Source: RUG14300 sp964391805
GTDB lineage: Bacteria > Bacillota > Clostridia > Christensenellales > CAG-1252
DNA: 6,253 nucleotides
Assembly: GCA_964391805.1 (NCBI GenBank)
Contig: CAYMNK010000026.1
Span: 1-6,253, forward strand
Direction: 5' to 3'
Shown here: positions 1-6,253 of the stretch, in pieces
Position numbering within the stretch: the first letter of the stretch is position 1
Layout: every line of letters starts with the position of its first letter
Translations under genes and position numbers: made by a program
Notes under the pieces: generated by a model
What the model was told of the DNA's origin: nothing
Database searches by the model: none
Seen by the model: only the letters and a program-made list of their open reading frames with translations

Positions 1-148
1 TCATTCACAAATAATTTAATATTTAATTTTTGTCTAAACTTTGGGGTTCACTTCACAACATGAGATTAAACCAAGTAATTAATTTAGTATCATCGCATCG
101 TGCATTTTATTTTTATCGTATATTTGTTATTTGTACCGATAATTAAGA

Positions 149-1813
149 TTAAAATAATCCTGTTATTTTGCCGTTTTCATCAACATCGATTCCCTCTGCT
201 GCGGGACTTTTGGGAAGTCCCGGCATCGTCATTATATCACCTGTTAGGACCACTATAAACCCTGCTCCTGCACTCACCTTGACGTTTTTAACCGTTACTA
301 TGAAGTCGGTAGGTGCACCCAACAAGTTAGGATTATCGGAAAAACTATATTGAGTTTTTGCGATACAAACAGGCAAATTACCGAATCCCATTTTTGTCAA
401 CTTTGTAATTTCTTTTTTCGCCGAAGGCATAACCGTTATTCCGTTACCGCCATATATACGCTTAACAACGCTTTCAATTTTTTCGGTAATACTAAGTTCG
501 GACGAATAGCAAAATTCAAAATCGTTATCAAGTTCTACCAATCGAACAACCTCTTGTGCCAATTCTATTCCGCCTTTACCGCCCTCAGCCCAAACGGTAG
601 ACAATACCACATTGACGCCTAACTCTCTACATTTGGCGATAATCAACTCGATTTCGCTATCGGTATCGGTCGGAAATCTATTAACGGCAACGACCGATGG
701 AAGTTTATAAACATTTTTAATATTGGAAACGTGTCTCAATAAATTAGGAATACCTTTTTCGAGTGTTTCGAGGTTTTCGGTATCCAATTCTGTTTTTTTA
801 CTGCCTCCATGCATTTTGAGTGCCCTAACCGTAGCAACTATAACCACTGCATCGGGTTTCAACCCTGCCGTTCTACACTTAATATCGAGGAACTTCTCAG
901 CACCCAGGTCGGCACCGAATCCTGCCTCGGTAACCACATAATCGCCGAGTTTAAGTGCAAGTTTGGTCGCTATAACGCTGTTACATCCGTGTGCAATATT
1001 TGCAAAAGGTCCGCCGTGAATCAATGTAGGAGTACCCTCTAACGTTTGTACAAGGTTAGGTTGAAGTGCATCCTTAAGTAATGCAGTCATTGCACCTTGT
1101 GCCTTTAGATCACCTGCCGTAACAGGTCTATCGTCATAAGTATATCCTACGATTATTCTCGCCAAACGCTCTTTTAAGTCGGTTATGGAGGAGCTTAGAC
1201 AAAGTACAGCCATTATTTCGGATGCTACCGTTATATCAAAGCCGTCTTCTCTGGGTGCGCCGTTAGCCTTGCCACCTAAACCATCTACCACGAAACGTAA
1301 TTGTCTATCGTTCATATCCACACATCTTTTCCAAGTAATTTTTCGTGGATCGATACCTAATGCGTTACCTTGATGAATATGATTATCGAGCATAGCTGCC
1401 AAAAGGTTATTTGCGGCACCTATTGCATGAAAATCACCCGTAAAGTGAAGATTGATGTCTTCCATAGGAATAACTTGAGCATATCCGCCACCGGCTGCTC
1501 CTCCTTTTACTCCGAAGACGGGACCGAGAGACGGTTCTCTAAGTGCGACAACGACATTCTTACCGATGCGTTTTAATCCGTCCGCAAGACCTATTGTAGT
1601 GGTCGTCTTGCCCTCTCCTGCAGGTGTAGGCGTAATGGCTGTGACCAATATCAATTTACCGTCGGAAGGTTGATTATCCTTTAGTATTGATAAATCAATT
1701 TTCGCTTTATCGTTGCCGTAAGGAATCAAATATTTATTGTCTATACCGGCTTCTCGGGCAATTTCCGTTATGTGTTTGGGTTTAACAGATTGAGCAATTT
1801 CGATATCAGTCAT
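149..1813 (-). CDS. fhs: Formate-tetrahydrofolate ligase (10-formyl-THF synthetase)
   Basis: This cytoplasmic enzyme joins formate to tetrahydrofolate using ATP, giving 10-formyl-THF for purine and formyl-methionine synthesis and, in acetogens, for the methyl branch of the Wood-Ljungdahl pathway. From the start chosen here the protein has 554 residues, close to the usual length of about 556. The ATP-binding P-loop TPAGEGKTT is at residues 63-71. The highly conserved block EPSLGPVFGVKGGAAGGG is at 93-110 and leads into the IPMEDINLHFTGD segment. The family C-terminus (MPGLPKSPAAEGID, ending GKITGLF) is intact. The frame stays open to an ATG at 1849, but that start has no RBS and would overlap the preceding gene. 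The ATG at 1813 has AAGGAG six bases upstream and begins with the family-like MTDIEIAQ. It is the last gene of the trkA-trkH-zinc-ribbon cluster, 17 nt after its neighbour, with no promoter of its own visible. No clear intrinsic terminator follows it. The family assignment is essentially certain. Confidence 0.98.
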   Translation of the reverse strand: MTDIEIAQSVKPKHITEIAREAGIDNKYLIPYGNDKAKIDLSILKDNQPSDGKLILVTAITPTPAGEGKTTTTIGLADGLKRIGKNVVVALREPSLGPVFGVKGGAAGGGYAQVIPMEDINLHFTGDFHAIGAANNLLAAMLDNHIHQGNALGIDPRKITWKRCVDMNDRQLRFVVDGLGGKANGAPREDGFDITVASEIMAVLCLSSSITDLKERLARIIVGYTYDDRPVTAGDLKAQGAMTALLKDALQPNLVQTLEGTPTLIHGGPFANIAHGCNSVIATKLALKLGDYVVTEAGFGADLGAEKFLDIKCRTAGLKPDAVVIVATVRALKMHGGSKKTELDTENLETLEKGIPNLLRHVSNIKNVYKLPSVVAVNRFPTDTDSEIELIIAKCRELGVNVVLSTVWAEGGKGGIELAQEVVRLVELDNDFEFCYSSELSITEKIESVVKRIYGGNGITVMPSAKKEITKLTKMGFGNLPVCIAKTQYSFSDNPNLLGAPTDFIVTVKNVKVSAGAGFIVVLTGDIMTMPGLPKSPAAEGIDVDENGKITGLF

Positions 1814-1819
1814 AGCTAT

Positions 1820-1825
1820 CTCCTT
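1820..1825 (-). promoter_or_regulatory. Shine-Dalgarno site that decides the fhs start
   Basis: On the minus strand this reads AAGGAG, six bases before the ATG at 1813. It lies between the stop codon of the upstream gene (1831-1833) and fhs. It favours the 554-residue start over the 12-codon-longer in-frame ATG at 1849, which has no comparable site. Confidence 0.9.
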
Positions 1826-1830
1826 TTGAA

Positions 1831-2256
1831 TTATTGTGGTTTTCCGCACTCGCTACAGAATTTAGAATCGTCATCGATTTTTGCACCGCAGTGTTTACAG
1901 TATTTATAATCACGAAGTCCTTCGTTAACCGCCTTGGCGACTTCGGTAATGGCGTCTTTATGTATATCGGCTTTGGTGTTCGCTATATCGATAAGAGTTT
2001 CCTTGTTTTCCTCTTGAAAATACTTGGTACTATCTATTTGTATTTTACGGATTTTGGGTAAAAATCCAATAAAAATAAACGAAATCGATATAAATACAAG
2101 AAACACACCCGAGATAAGCATACCCATATTGGGCATATCAAATGTATCGCCCCCTATAATCACGCCTAATACGATAAGAATAAGTCCTATCACTAAAAGT
2201 GAAAAACCGATCGCTCTAAATACTTTAAAATGCTTCGGCTCAGGTGTTTTTGTCAT
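1831..2256 (-). CDS. Small membrane protein with C-terminal zinc ribbon, function unknown
   Basis: The protein has 141 residues. Two strongly hydrophobic stretches, at about 13-35 and 45-67, should form a membrane hairpin. A basic stretch (KIRKIQ) follows, then a charged, probably helical segment at about 78-118. The C-terminus is a four-cysteine zinc ribbon, CKHCG at 120-124 and CSECG at 134-138, with an 11-residue spacing between the cysteine pairs. This is the common zinc-ribbon form found attached to many bacterial membrane and regulatory proteins. Because both ends of the hairpin face the same side, the ribbon is probably cytoplasmic (inferred from the basic residues after the second helix). 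GGAGGAG lies a few bases upstream of the ATG. The gene starts 15 nt after trkH and ends 17 nt before fhs, so it should be co-transcribed with both. I do not recognise a named family for the whole protein. A role with the Trk system is only a possibility suggested by position. Confidence 0.9.
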   Translation of the reverse strand: MTKTPEPKHFKVFRAIGFSLLVIGLILIVLGVIIGGDTFDMPNMGMLISGVFLVFISISFIFIGFLPKIRKIQIDSTKYFQEENKETLIDIANTKADIHKDAITEVAKAVNEGLRDYKYCKHCGAKIDDDSKFCSECGKPQ

Positions 2257-2271
2257 AATAACTCCTCCAAA

Positions 2272-3732
2272 TTAATTTCTTTGCCATGCCTTTGGATAGA
2301 ACAACAACAGAATTGGTATTATTTCCAATCTGCCTAGAAGCATATCTATTGACAAGACTATTTTTGTAAAAGCAGAATAAGGTGCAAAATTACCTAACGG
2401 TCCTATTGCTCCAAATCCCGGTCCAACGTTATTAACACACGCCACTACTGCAGACAAATTCTCGACTATCCCGAAACCGGATGGAGAATTTAGCGATACA
2501 AGTATCAATGATGCGACCATTATAAGAAAATATGTACATGTGTAGCTCGTAACACCGCTCGTTAGTTCGGAAGACACCGGCTTACCATCAAGTTTGACCG
2601 GGGTAAATCTATTGGGTGATATACTTGTTTTAAGTTGTCTTATACCATCCTTAAACATTATTATTACCCTCGATACCTTTAATCCGCCTGCGGTAGAACC
2701 CGCCGAACCGCCTATGAACATCAAGAGAAATAGTATTATTTGGCAAAATGCAGGCCATTTTGTATAATCGGCTGTGGCAAAACCCGAAGTCGAGATAATG
2801 GATGCAGACTGAAATGTAGCGTAACGCAATCCCTCACCAAACGATGAAACAGTGTTCGTTATGGTTAGGGATATACTTATAGCAACAGATGAAAAGGCAA
2901 AAATACCTATCAACGTTCTCAACTCTTCACTCTTAATTGCATCTTTTGCATGTCCTATTAAACAGAGATAAAAGAGGTTAAAATTAACGGAGAAAATAAT
3001 CATAAATACTGTTATAACTATTTCAACCGCCAACGAATCCATCCCGGTTACCGATAGGTTATAAGAAGAAAAGCCACCGGTACCTGCTGTACTTAACGCA
3101 TGGACAAAACTGTCGAAAGCTGAGCAACCGCAACAAGCTAAGATAACGACCTCAAGCAACGTCAACACAATATATATTGCATAGGTTATTTGTGCGGAGA
3201 ATCTCAATTTGCTTACCAACTTGCCAAATTGTGGGCCCGGTGTTTCCGCCTTAATGAGATGTACGATTGTAGGATCGCTCTTAGGCAATATCGCTATTAC
3301 AAACAACAAGACGCCCATGCCTCCTATCCAATGAGTAAAACTCCGCCAAAACAATAAGCTCTTAGGTAGCCATTCAACATTGGTCAATATAGTTGCTCCT
3401 GTAGTTGTGAATCCCGATATCGTTTCAAAAAGAGCATCTATATAATTAGGGATGTACGTGGATAACGCAAACGGCAACGCACCAATCAACGATAAGTATA
3501 TCCAAGCAAGCGCAACCGTTAAAAACCCACCTCTTGCCGATAAATTCCTACTTTTCGGTTTAAGAATGGTCAAGGGCACTCCAACTACAACCAATGCCAA
3601 TATAGTCATACCAAAAGCAAGCGGTGTAGCACTTTCACCGTATGCAAAAGACATTATGAAGGGAATTATCATCAAGCCCGCTACCGTTAGCGAAATAATA
3701 CCTAATACATTAAGCGTATATTTGTAGTTCAT
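2272..3732 (-). CDS. trkH: Trk/Ktr-type potassium uptake channel subunit
   Basis: This is the membrane pore subunit of a potassium uptake system, of the TrkH/TrkG/KtrB superfamily, worked by a cytoplasmic TrkA-type ring. The 486-residue length is normal. The fourfold M1-P-M2 repeat is visible through its four selectivity-filter loops: SGFTTTGAT at 106-114, STAGTGGFS at 214-222, STSGFA at 314-319 and NNVGPGFGA at 434-442. Each loop carries the key filter glycine. The conserved GGSAGSTAGG is at 341-350, in the loop-forming M2 helix of the third repeat that gates TrkH-type channels. The late family motif LLGRLEIIPIL, with its arginine, is at 465-475. The gene begins two bases after the trkA stop codon and has only a weak RBS (GGA), so translation is probably coupled to trkA. 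TrkH is preferred over KtrB by length and by the full-length two-domain TrkA partner next door. The ion preference (K+ rather than Na+-coupled) is not readable from sequence. Confidence 0.96.
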   Translation of the reverse strand: MNYKYTLNVLGIISLTVAGLMIIPFIMSFAYGESATPLAFGMTILALVVVGVPLTILKPKSRNLSARGGFLTVALAWIYLSLIGALPFALSTYIPNYIDALFETISGFTTTGATILTNVEWLPKSLLFWRSFTHWIGGMGVLLFVIAILPKSDPTIVHLIKAETPGPQFGKLVSKLRFSAQITYAIYIVLTLLEVVILACCGCSAFDSFVHALSTAGTGGFSSYNLSVTGMDSLAVEIVITVFMIIFSVNFNLFYLCLIGHAKDAIKSEELRTLIGIFAFSSVAISISLTITNTVSSFGEGLRYATFQSASIISTSGFATADYTKWPAFCQIILFLLMFIGGSAGSTAGGLKVSRVIIMFKDGIRQLKTSISPNRFTPVKLDGKPVSSELTSGVTSYTCTYFLIMVASLILVSLNSPSGFGIVENLSAVVACVNNVGPGFGAIGPLGNFAPYSAFTKIVLSIDMLLGRLEIIPILLLFYPKAWQRN

Positions 3733-3734
3733 AA

Positions 3735-5084
3735 CTATCCAAGAATCTCGTTCAAGTCGTCGAGAGCATAGTGCGTGGTTACCACAACAACTATATCGTT
3801 GATATCCATATAATCGTTACCGTCAGGAATGATTATAATACCGTTACGCACTATCGTTGCTATCAAAATGTTAGATTTTAGACGCAAGTCCTTAAGCGGT
3901 ACGCCTATACCGCGGAAATCTTTACGCACGGTAAATTCTATTGCTTCCGCTTGTTCGTTTACTATACGATACAACATATTAACCGATCCGCCCTGAGAAT
4001 CTTGCTTAGCTCGAACATATCTCGTTATTTGGTCGGCGGTTGTCGATTTACTTGACACAATACTATCGATATTGACGTTTTGAAGCATTTTATAGTATGG
4101 TGCGTTATCCACTCTGGCAATAACCTTTTTTACGCCTAAATGCCTTGCAAACATAGAAATAATAATGTTTTGTTCGTCGTTAGCACCCAAACAAACAACA
4201 GCATCCATCTTGTCGAGGCCCGCTTCGAGTAAAAGTGCTTGGTCGGTCTCTTCGCCTTGAATTATTTCTACCTTATCAAAGGCTTCGCTTAGACGTTCAC
4301 AAATGGAAACGTCATTCACAACTATTTTAATTTTCATACCGAACTTCAATAGCTCACTCGATAGATAAAATGCAGTGCTGTTACCGCCGATAATCATTAC
4401 TCGTCTAATACGCTTTTCTTTAGACGACAAGTCTTCGAATACCGACATAATATCACTGTTCGAAGTGATGATATATATTTTATCGTTTTCTCTAAGAACG
4501 AAGTTACCGGTAGGAATAACCACGTCTGCGCCTCTTTCAACGGCACATACCAATATTTTTTTCTTAAAATGCTGTTGAATGTCTTTCAACTCCACATTGT
4601 CGAGCTTAGTTTTGCTCGTAACCTTGAATTCAACCAAATCAACCTTACCGTCGGCAAAGGGCTTGAGTTGTAATGCCGAAGTGTATTGAAGTATTCTCGA
4701 TATTCCGACCGCAGTCTCGTATTCGGGATTAACCATCATACTCAAACCAAAATCGCTACTGTCAAACAATCCGAAATATTCGGGGGTACGTACCCTTGCA
4801 ATGGTATCTTTGACACCGAGTTTTCTCGCAACCAAACAGCACAATATATTAAGCTCGTCTAAGGGCGTACATGCTATCAACAAATCGGACAAATGTACCT
4901 CGGCTTCATTTAATATGTCAGAATTAGCACCGTTACCGATGATTCCCTTAATATCGTATTGATTAACTAGTGTGTTTAGACGTTTCGTGTTAGTATCGAT
5001 GGCAACTATAGAATGATTTTCCTTGGATAACCTTGCCACCAATTCTTGGCCGACATTGCCTAAACCTACAATAATTATATTCAT
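3735..5084 (-). CDS. trkA: Trk system potassium uptake regulatory subunit TrkA
   Basis: TrkA is the cytoplasmic nucleotide-binding ring that gates TrkH. The 449-residue protein has the usual tandem layout: RCK_N 1 at about 1-120, RCK_C 1 at about 138-220, RCK_N 2 at about 228-345 and RCK_C 2 at about 368-449. The first Rossmann fold has a full dinucleotide motif (GLGNVG, 7-12), an acidic residue ending the second strand (AID, Asp30) and a GNGANSDIL loop at 50-58. The second fold keeps the architecture, but its loop reads GGNSTA (233-238) instead of a GxGxxG-type motif, and the second strand ends IVVND without the usual acid at the canonical position, so this site may bind ligand weakly or differently. 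In Firmicutes some RCK_C domains bind c-di-AMP; whether these do cannot be read here. The ATG at 5084 has AGGAG six bases upstream. It is the first gene of the operon, with its promoter at 5117-5145. Confidence 0.96.
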   Translation of the reverse strand: MNIIIVGLGNVGQELVARLSKENHSIVAIDTNTKRLNTLVNQYDIKGIIGNGANSDILNEAEVHLSDLLIACTPLDELNILCCLVARKLGVKDTIARVRTPEYFGLFDSSDFGLSMMVNPEYETAVGISRILQYTSALQLKPFADGKVDLVEFKVTSKTKLDNVELKDIQQHFKKKILVCAVERGADVVIPTGNFVLRENDKIYIITSNSDIMSVFEDLSSKEKRIRRVMIIGGNSTAFYLSSELLKFGMKIKIVVNDVSICERLSEAFDKVEIIQGEETDQALLLEAGLDKMDAVVCLGANDEQNIIISMFARHLGVKKVIARVDNAPYYKMLQNVNIDSIVSSKSTTADQITRYVRAKQDSQGGSVNMLYRIVNEQAEAIEFTVRKDFRGIGVPLKDLRLKSNILIATIVRNGIIIIPDGNDYMDINDIVVVVTTHYALDDLNEILG

Positions 5085-5116
5085 ATTATTCTCCTAAACA
5101 GAAATAATCCATTTTA

Positions 5117-5145
5117 ATTATAGCACATTGATTTTCTTAATACAA
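5117..5145 (-). promoter_or_regulatory. Sigma-A-type promoter for the trkA operon
   Basis: On the minus strand the -35 box TTGTAT (5140-5145) is followed by a 17-base spacer and a perfect -10 box TATAAT (5117-5122), which is preceded by TGC, giving an extended -10. The predicted start, near 5110, leaves a leader of about 25 bases before trkA. That holds the RBS but is too short for a riboswitch. It is the only convincing promoter upstream of the four-gene cluster. Confidence 0.8.
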
Positions 5146-5258
5146 CAAATATTTATTAATATTAATATGAGTAAAATATGTATTTTATCTAAAGCAATAA
5201 CACACTACAATATTTTACATTAGATTTTAATTTGTTAATTATTTATTTACGTATTTAT

Positions 5259-5664
5259 TTACACATTAGGCTTAACGTCCGGATGATATATTTGTCTATT
5301 CTGATTCTCTCCGAATGCAAAGGCTCGCGCAAGTCCTATTATATCTATCGCGTCTAACCAGTCGGCATCTTGTACGCACATGCTCTTAATTGTCTTAGGT
5401 GTAACGGAATCGATAGCCAAATAAAAAACTTTGCGCATTGCGTTGCACTAAATGTGTTTCGGGCGACTATTTTCTATCATTGACATCGTGTAATAATGAG
5501 GCGAGTTTTACGACGCCTAAATTCGCATGTTCTTCTTTAGCTATAAAAGTTGCCGTTTTGAAAACTCTACTTGCGTGAAAGTAGTCATGTCCGCTGTAGT
5601 TTTCAAATAGTCCTTTAACATAAATGTTGACATTTTGGATTATTTCATCCTTCAGTTTTTCCAA
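5259..5664 (-). pseudogene. Decayed HD-domain phosphohydrolase (YpgQ/YedJ-like)
   Basis: These are remains of a cytoplasmic HD-superfamily metal-dependent phosphohydrolase. The first part (5467-5664, 65 codons from a TTG) carries GHDYFHASRV at 25-34, with His26, Asp27 and His30, and LASLLHD at 54-60 with His59-Asp60, which are the metal-binding HD motifs. A TAG at 5467-5469 stops the frame, but the same frame continues with family-like residues (SPETHLVQRNAQSFL) to about 5420. The following part is in another frame, roughly 5435 down to a TAA at 5259-5261, and reads VQDADWLDAI, GLARAFAFG and NRQIYHPD, the family's second conserved block (usually QDADRLDAIGAIGIAR). About 20 residues expected between the two parts appear to be missing, and the C-terminal helical end after KPNV is gone. 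The TTG has no RBS at proper spacing. An ATGATG a few bases upstream, with AAAGGA before it, would be in frame if the following A-run were one base longer, so a further frameshift is likely. The family call is firm and the exact lesions are inferred. Confidence 0.85.
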
Positions 5665-5752
5665 AACATCATAAAATCATTTTCCTTTCGCCCCAATAAC
5701 TTTTTGATAAAAATATTTAAAGAAAATCTTCAAAAAAAATATTAATATGCTA

Positions 5753-5781
5753 TTGAAATTTTGAACTTAAAAGTATATAAT
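5753..5781 (+). promoter_or_regulatory. Sigma-A-type promoter for the small membrane-protein gene
   Basis: TTGAAA (5753-5758), a 17-base spacer and TATAAT (5776-5781) match the consensus in all but one position. A start near 5788 gives a leader of about 26 bases. A second TTGAAC at 5761-5766 is too close to the -10 box to be the -35. Confidence 0.85.
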
Positions 5782-5799
5782 TATATTGAAATCTTTTTT

Positions 5800-5805
5800 G
5801 GAGGT
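5800..5805 (+). promoter_or_regulatory. Strong Shine-Dalgarno site of the small membrane-protein gene
   Basis: GGAGGT lies eight bases before the ATG at 5814. Together with the near-consensus promoter it suggests high expression of a very small protein and supports the ORF as real. Confidence 0.88.
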
Positions 5806-5813
5806 AATTTACA

Positions 5814-6056
5814 ATGGAAATTGCTAAAAAATACATATCCTTTTATGAGGGTTTACCCGCAATCGTGAAGTTTATTCTCGCATTGTTCTTCAACATCCCG
5901 AGTGCTATTTATAGACTTTGCTTGAGCATTAAGGCTAAGAGTTTTTTAGGTATTGTTCTTGCTATCATATTGCTCTGCACCGGTGGCCTTGCTATTCTTT
6001 GGGTTGTCGACCTTATTACAATTATCGTTAAGAATAAAGTTTATTGGATCAACTAA
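5814..6056 (+). CDS. Small two-helix membrane protein, function unknown
   Basis: The protein is 80 residues and mostly hydrophobic. A short amphipathic start (MEIAKKYISFYEG) is followed by a first membrane segment at about 15-37 (containing FILALFFNIPSAIYR) and a second at about 44-73 (containing GIVLAIILLCTGG and LWVVDLITIIV). A short polar tail (KNKVYWIN) closes it. The basic loop RLCLSIKAKS between the segments suggests that the loop is cytoplasmic. There is no signal peptidase site, metal motif or catalytic motif. The tail of the second helix, GGLAILWVVDLITII, looks loosely like the end of TM2-domain proteins and similar small clostridial membrane proteins, but this is a resemblance, not an assignment. 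The gene is a stand-alone unit, with its own near-consensus promoter, strong RBS and hairpin terminator, and it is oriented opposite to everything else in the window. That signal set makes it a real gene despite its size. Confidence 0.9.
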   Translation: MEIAKKYISFYEGLPAIVKFILALFFNIPSAIYRLCLSIKAKSFLGIVLAIILLCTGGLAILWVVDLITIIVKNKVYWIN

Positions 6057-6074
6057 TCAATTGTAAGCTTTAAT

Positions 6075-6116
6075 AAAACGAGTAGGGTGTAAATATTTCA
6101 TTCTACTCGTTTTTTT
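6075..6116 (+). terminator. Rho-independent terminator, probably bidirectional
   Basis: AAAACGAGTAG (6075-6085) pairs with CTACTCGTTTT (6103-6113). The stem can extend inward through two G-U pairs and TG/CA, leaving a loop of about nine bases, and is followed by a T-run ending at 6116. It starts 18 bases after the membrane-protein stop codon. Read from the minus strand, the same hairpin is followed by TTTTATTA and lies just past the stop codon at 6126, so it can also end transcription of the right-edge gene. Confidence 0.9.
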
Positions 6117-6125
6117 CTAAAGGCG

Positions 6126-6253
6126 TTAATCTTCATCGTTGTGATCGAATAAAGAAGATAAATCTATCAAAGAACCGCCGTTTGTGAAATAGTATTCCTG
6201 CATTAATCGTTCTGCAAGAATAGTTAGGAATTGAGTAGCGGAAGGCTTATCGT
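6126..6253 (-). CDS. C-terminal end of an unidentified protein, cut by the window edge
   Basis: A minus-strand frame is open from the window edge to a TAA at 6126-6128, giving the last 41 residues of a protein. The part seen reads DKPSATQFLTILAERLMQ at its start, then an aromatic patch EYYF, then a glycine-containing turn, and it ends in an acidic tail (SLFDHNDED). The other two frames on this strand are interrupted by stops close to the edge (TAA in both). The stop codon lies ten bases from a hairpin that can terminate on this strand, which supports a real gene end. The fragment looks helical and soluble. I do not recognise the family from this tail alone. Confidence 0.65.
   Translation of the reverse strand, partial: DKPSATQFLTILAERLMQEYYFTNGGSLIDLSSLFDHNDED

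Noticed and set aside
1..148. Possible terminator or partial gene left of fhs
   Set aside because: The best pairing (TTATCG with CGATAA on the minus strand) is short, has a long loop and is not followed by a T-run. No frame is convincingly coding, and the stretch is simply AT-rich.
168..1576. Several plus-strand open frames opposite fhs (and similar ones opposite trkH and trkA)
   Set aside because: They are antisense shadows of strongly conserved genes. They have no RBS and their products resemble no protein.
1814..1849. Longer N-terminus for fhs starting at the ATG at 1849
   Set aside because: It lacks an RBS and overlaps the preceding gene, and the extra 12 residues are unlike the family. 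The ATG at 1813 has AAGGAG at good spacing.
5085..5116. Riboswitch in the trkA leader (for example a c-di-AMP type)
   Set aside because: The leader from the predicted start is only about 25 bases and holds little beyond the RBS.
5154..5167. 14-base palindrome TATTAATATTAATA, with AATATTAATATG repeated near 5738-5749
   Set aside because: Both copies lie in very AT-rich spacers where such low-complexity matches arise by chance. There is no further similarity around them.
5700..5732. Minus-strand promoter for the HD gene (TTGAAG with TATCAA)
   Set aside because: The -10 box matches only four of six positions and the spacer is 18 bases. It may be a decayed promoter, but the match is too poor to call in this A/T-rich stretch.
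5729..5765. Inverted repeat TTCAAAA ... TTTTGAA around the -35 box of the small membrane-protein gene
   Set aside because: The arms are only seven A/T-rich bases, 23 bases apart, so this is weak evidence for an operator.

Overview
The window is AT-rich, with strong Shine-Dalgarno sites, AT-rich intergenic DNA and protein types typical of low-GC Gram-positive bacteria. A Clostridia-like Firmicute, possibly gut-associated, is the best guess, but nothing here fixes the taxon. fhs fits folate-dependent one-carbon metabolism, and trkA/trkH is the standard potassium-uptake pair.

From left to right, bases 1-148 hold no supported gene. Bases 149-5084 are one tight minus-strand cluster, transcribed right to left: trkA (3735-5084), trkH (2272-3732), a small two-helix membrane protein with a C-terminal zinc ribbon (1831-2256) and fhs, formate-tetrahydrofolate ligase (149-1813). 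The gaps are 2, 15 and 17 nt. An extended -10 promoter (5117-5145) sits just upstream of trkA, so the four genes probably form one operon. TrkA gates the TrkH channel in response to nucleotides. The zinc-ribbon protein has no known role, and the link to fhs is by position only.

Bases 5085-5813 contain no intact gene. They hold the remains of an HD-domain phosphohydrolase (5259-5664, minus strand), identifiable because its two ends lie in different frames: the HD motifs upstream and a QDADxLDAI motif downstream. It carries an in-frame TAG, a frame change, an apparent internal deletion and a truncated C-terminus.

On the plus strand, a complete single-gene unit follows: a near-consensus promoter (5753-5781), a strong RBS, an 80-residue membrane protein (5814-6056) and a hairpin terminator (6075-6116). 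This hairpin can also serve the last gene, an unidentified minus-strand CDS that enters from the right edge and ends at 6126. There are no tRNA or rRNA genes, CRISPR arrays, insertion sequences or riboswitches that I can support. The content is mostly ordinary core genome. The points most worth a second look are the decayed HD gene, the zinc-ribbon protein inside the Trk-fhs operon, and the degenerate second nucleotide site in TrkA.
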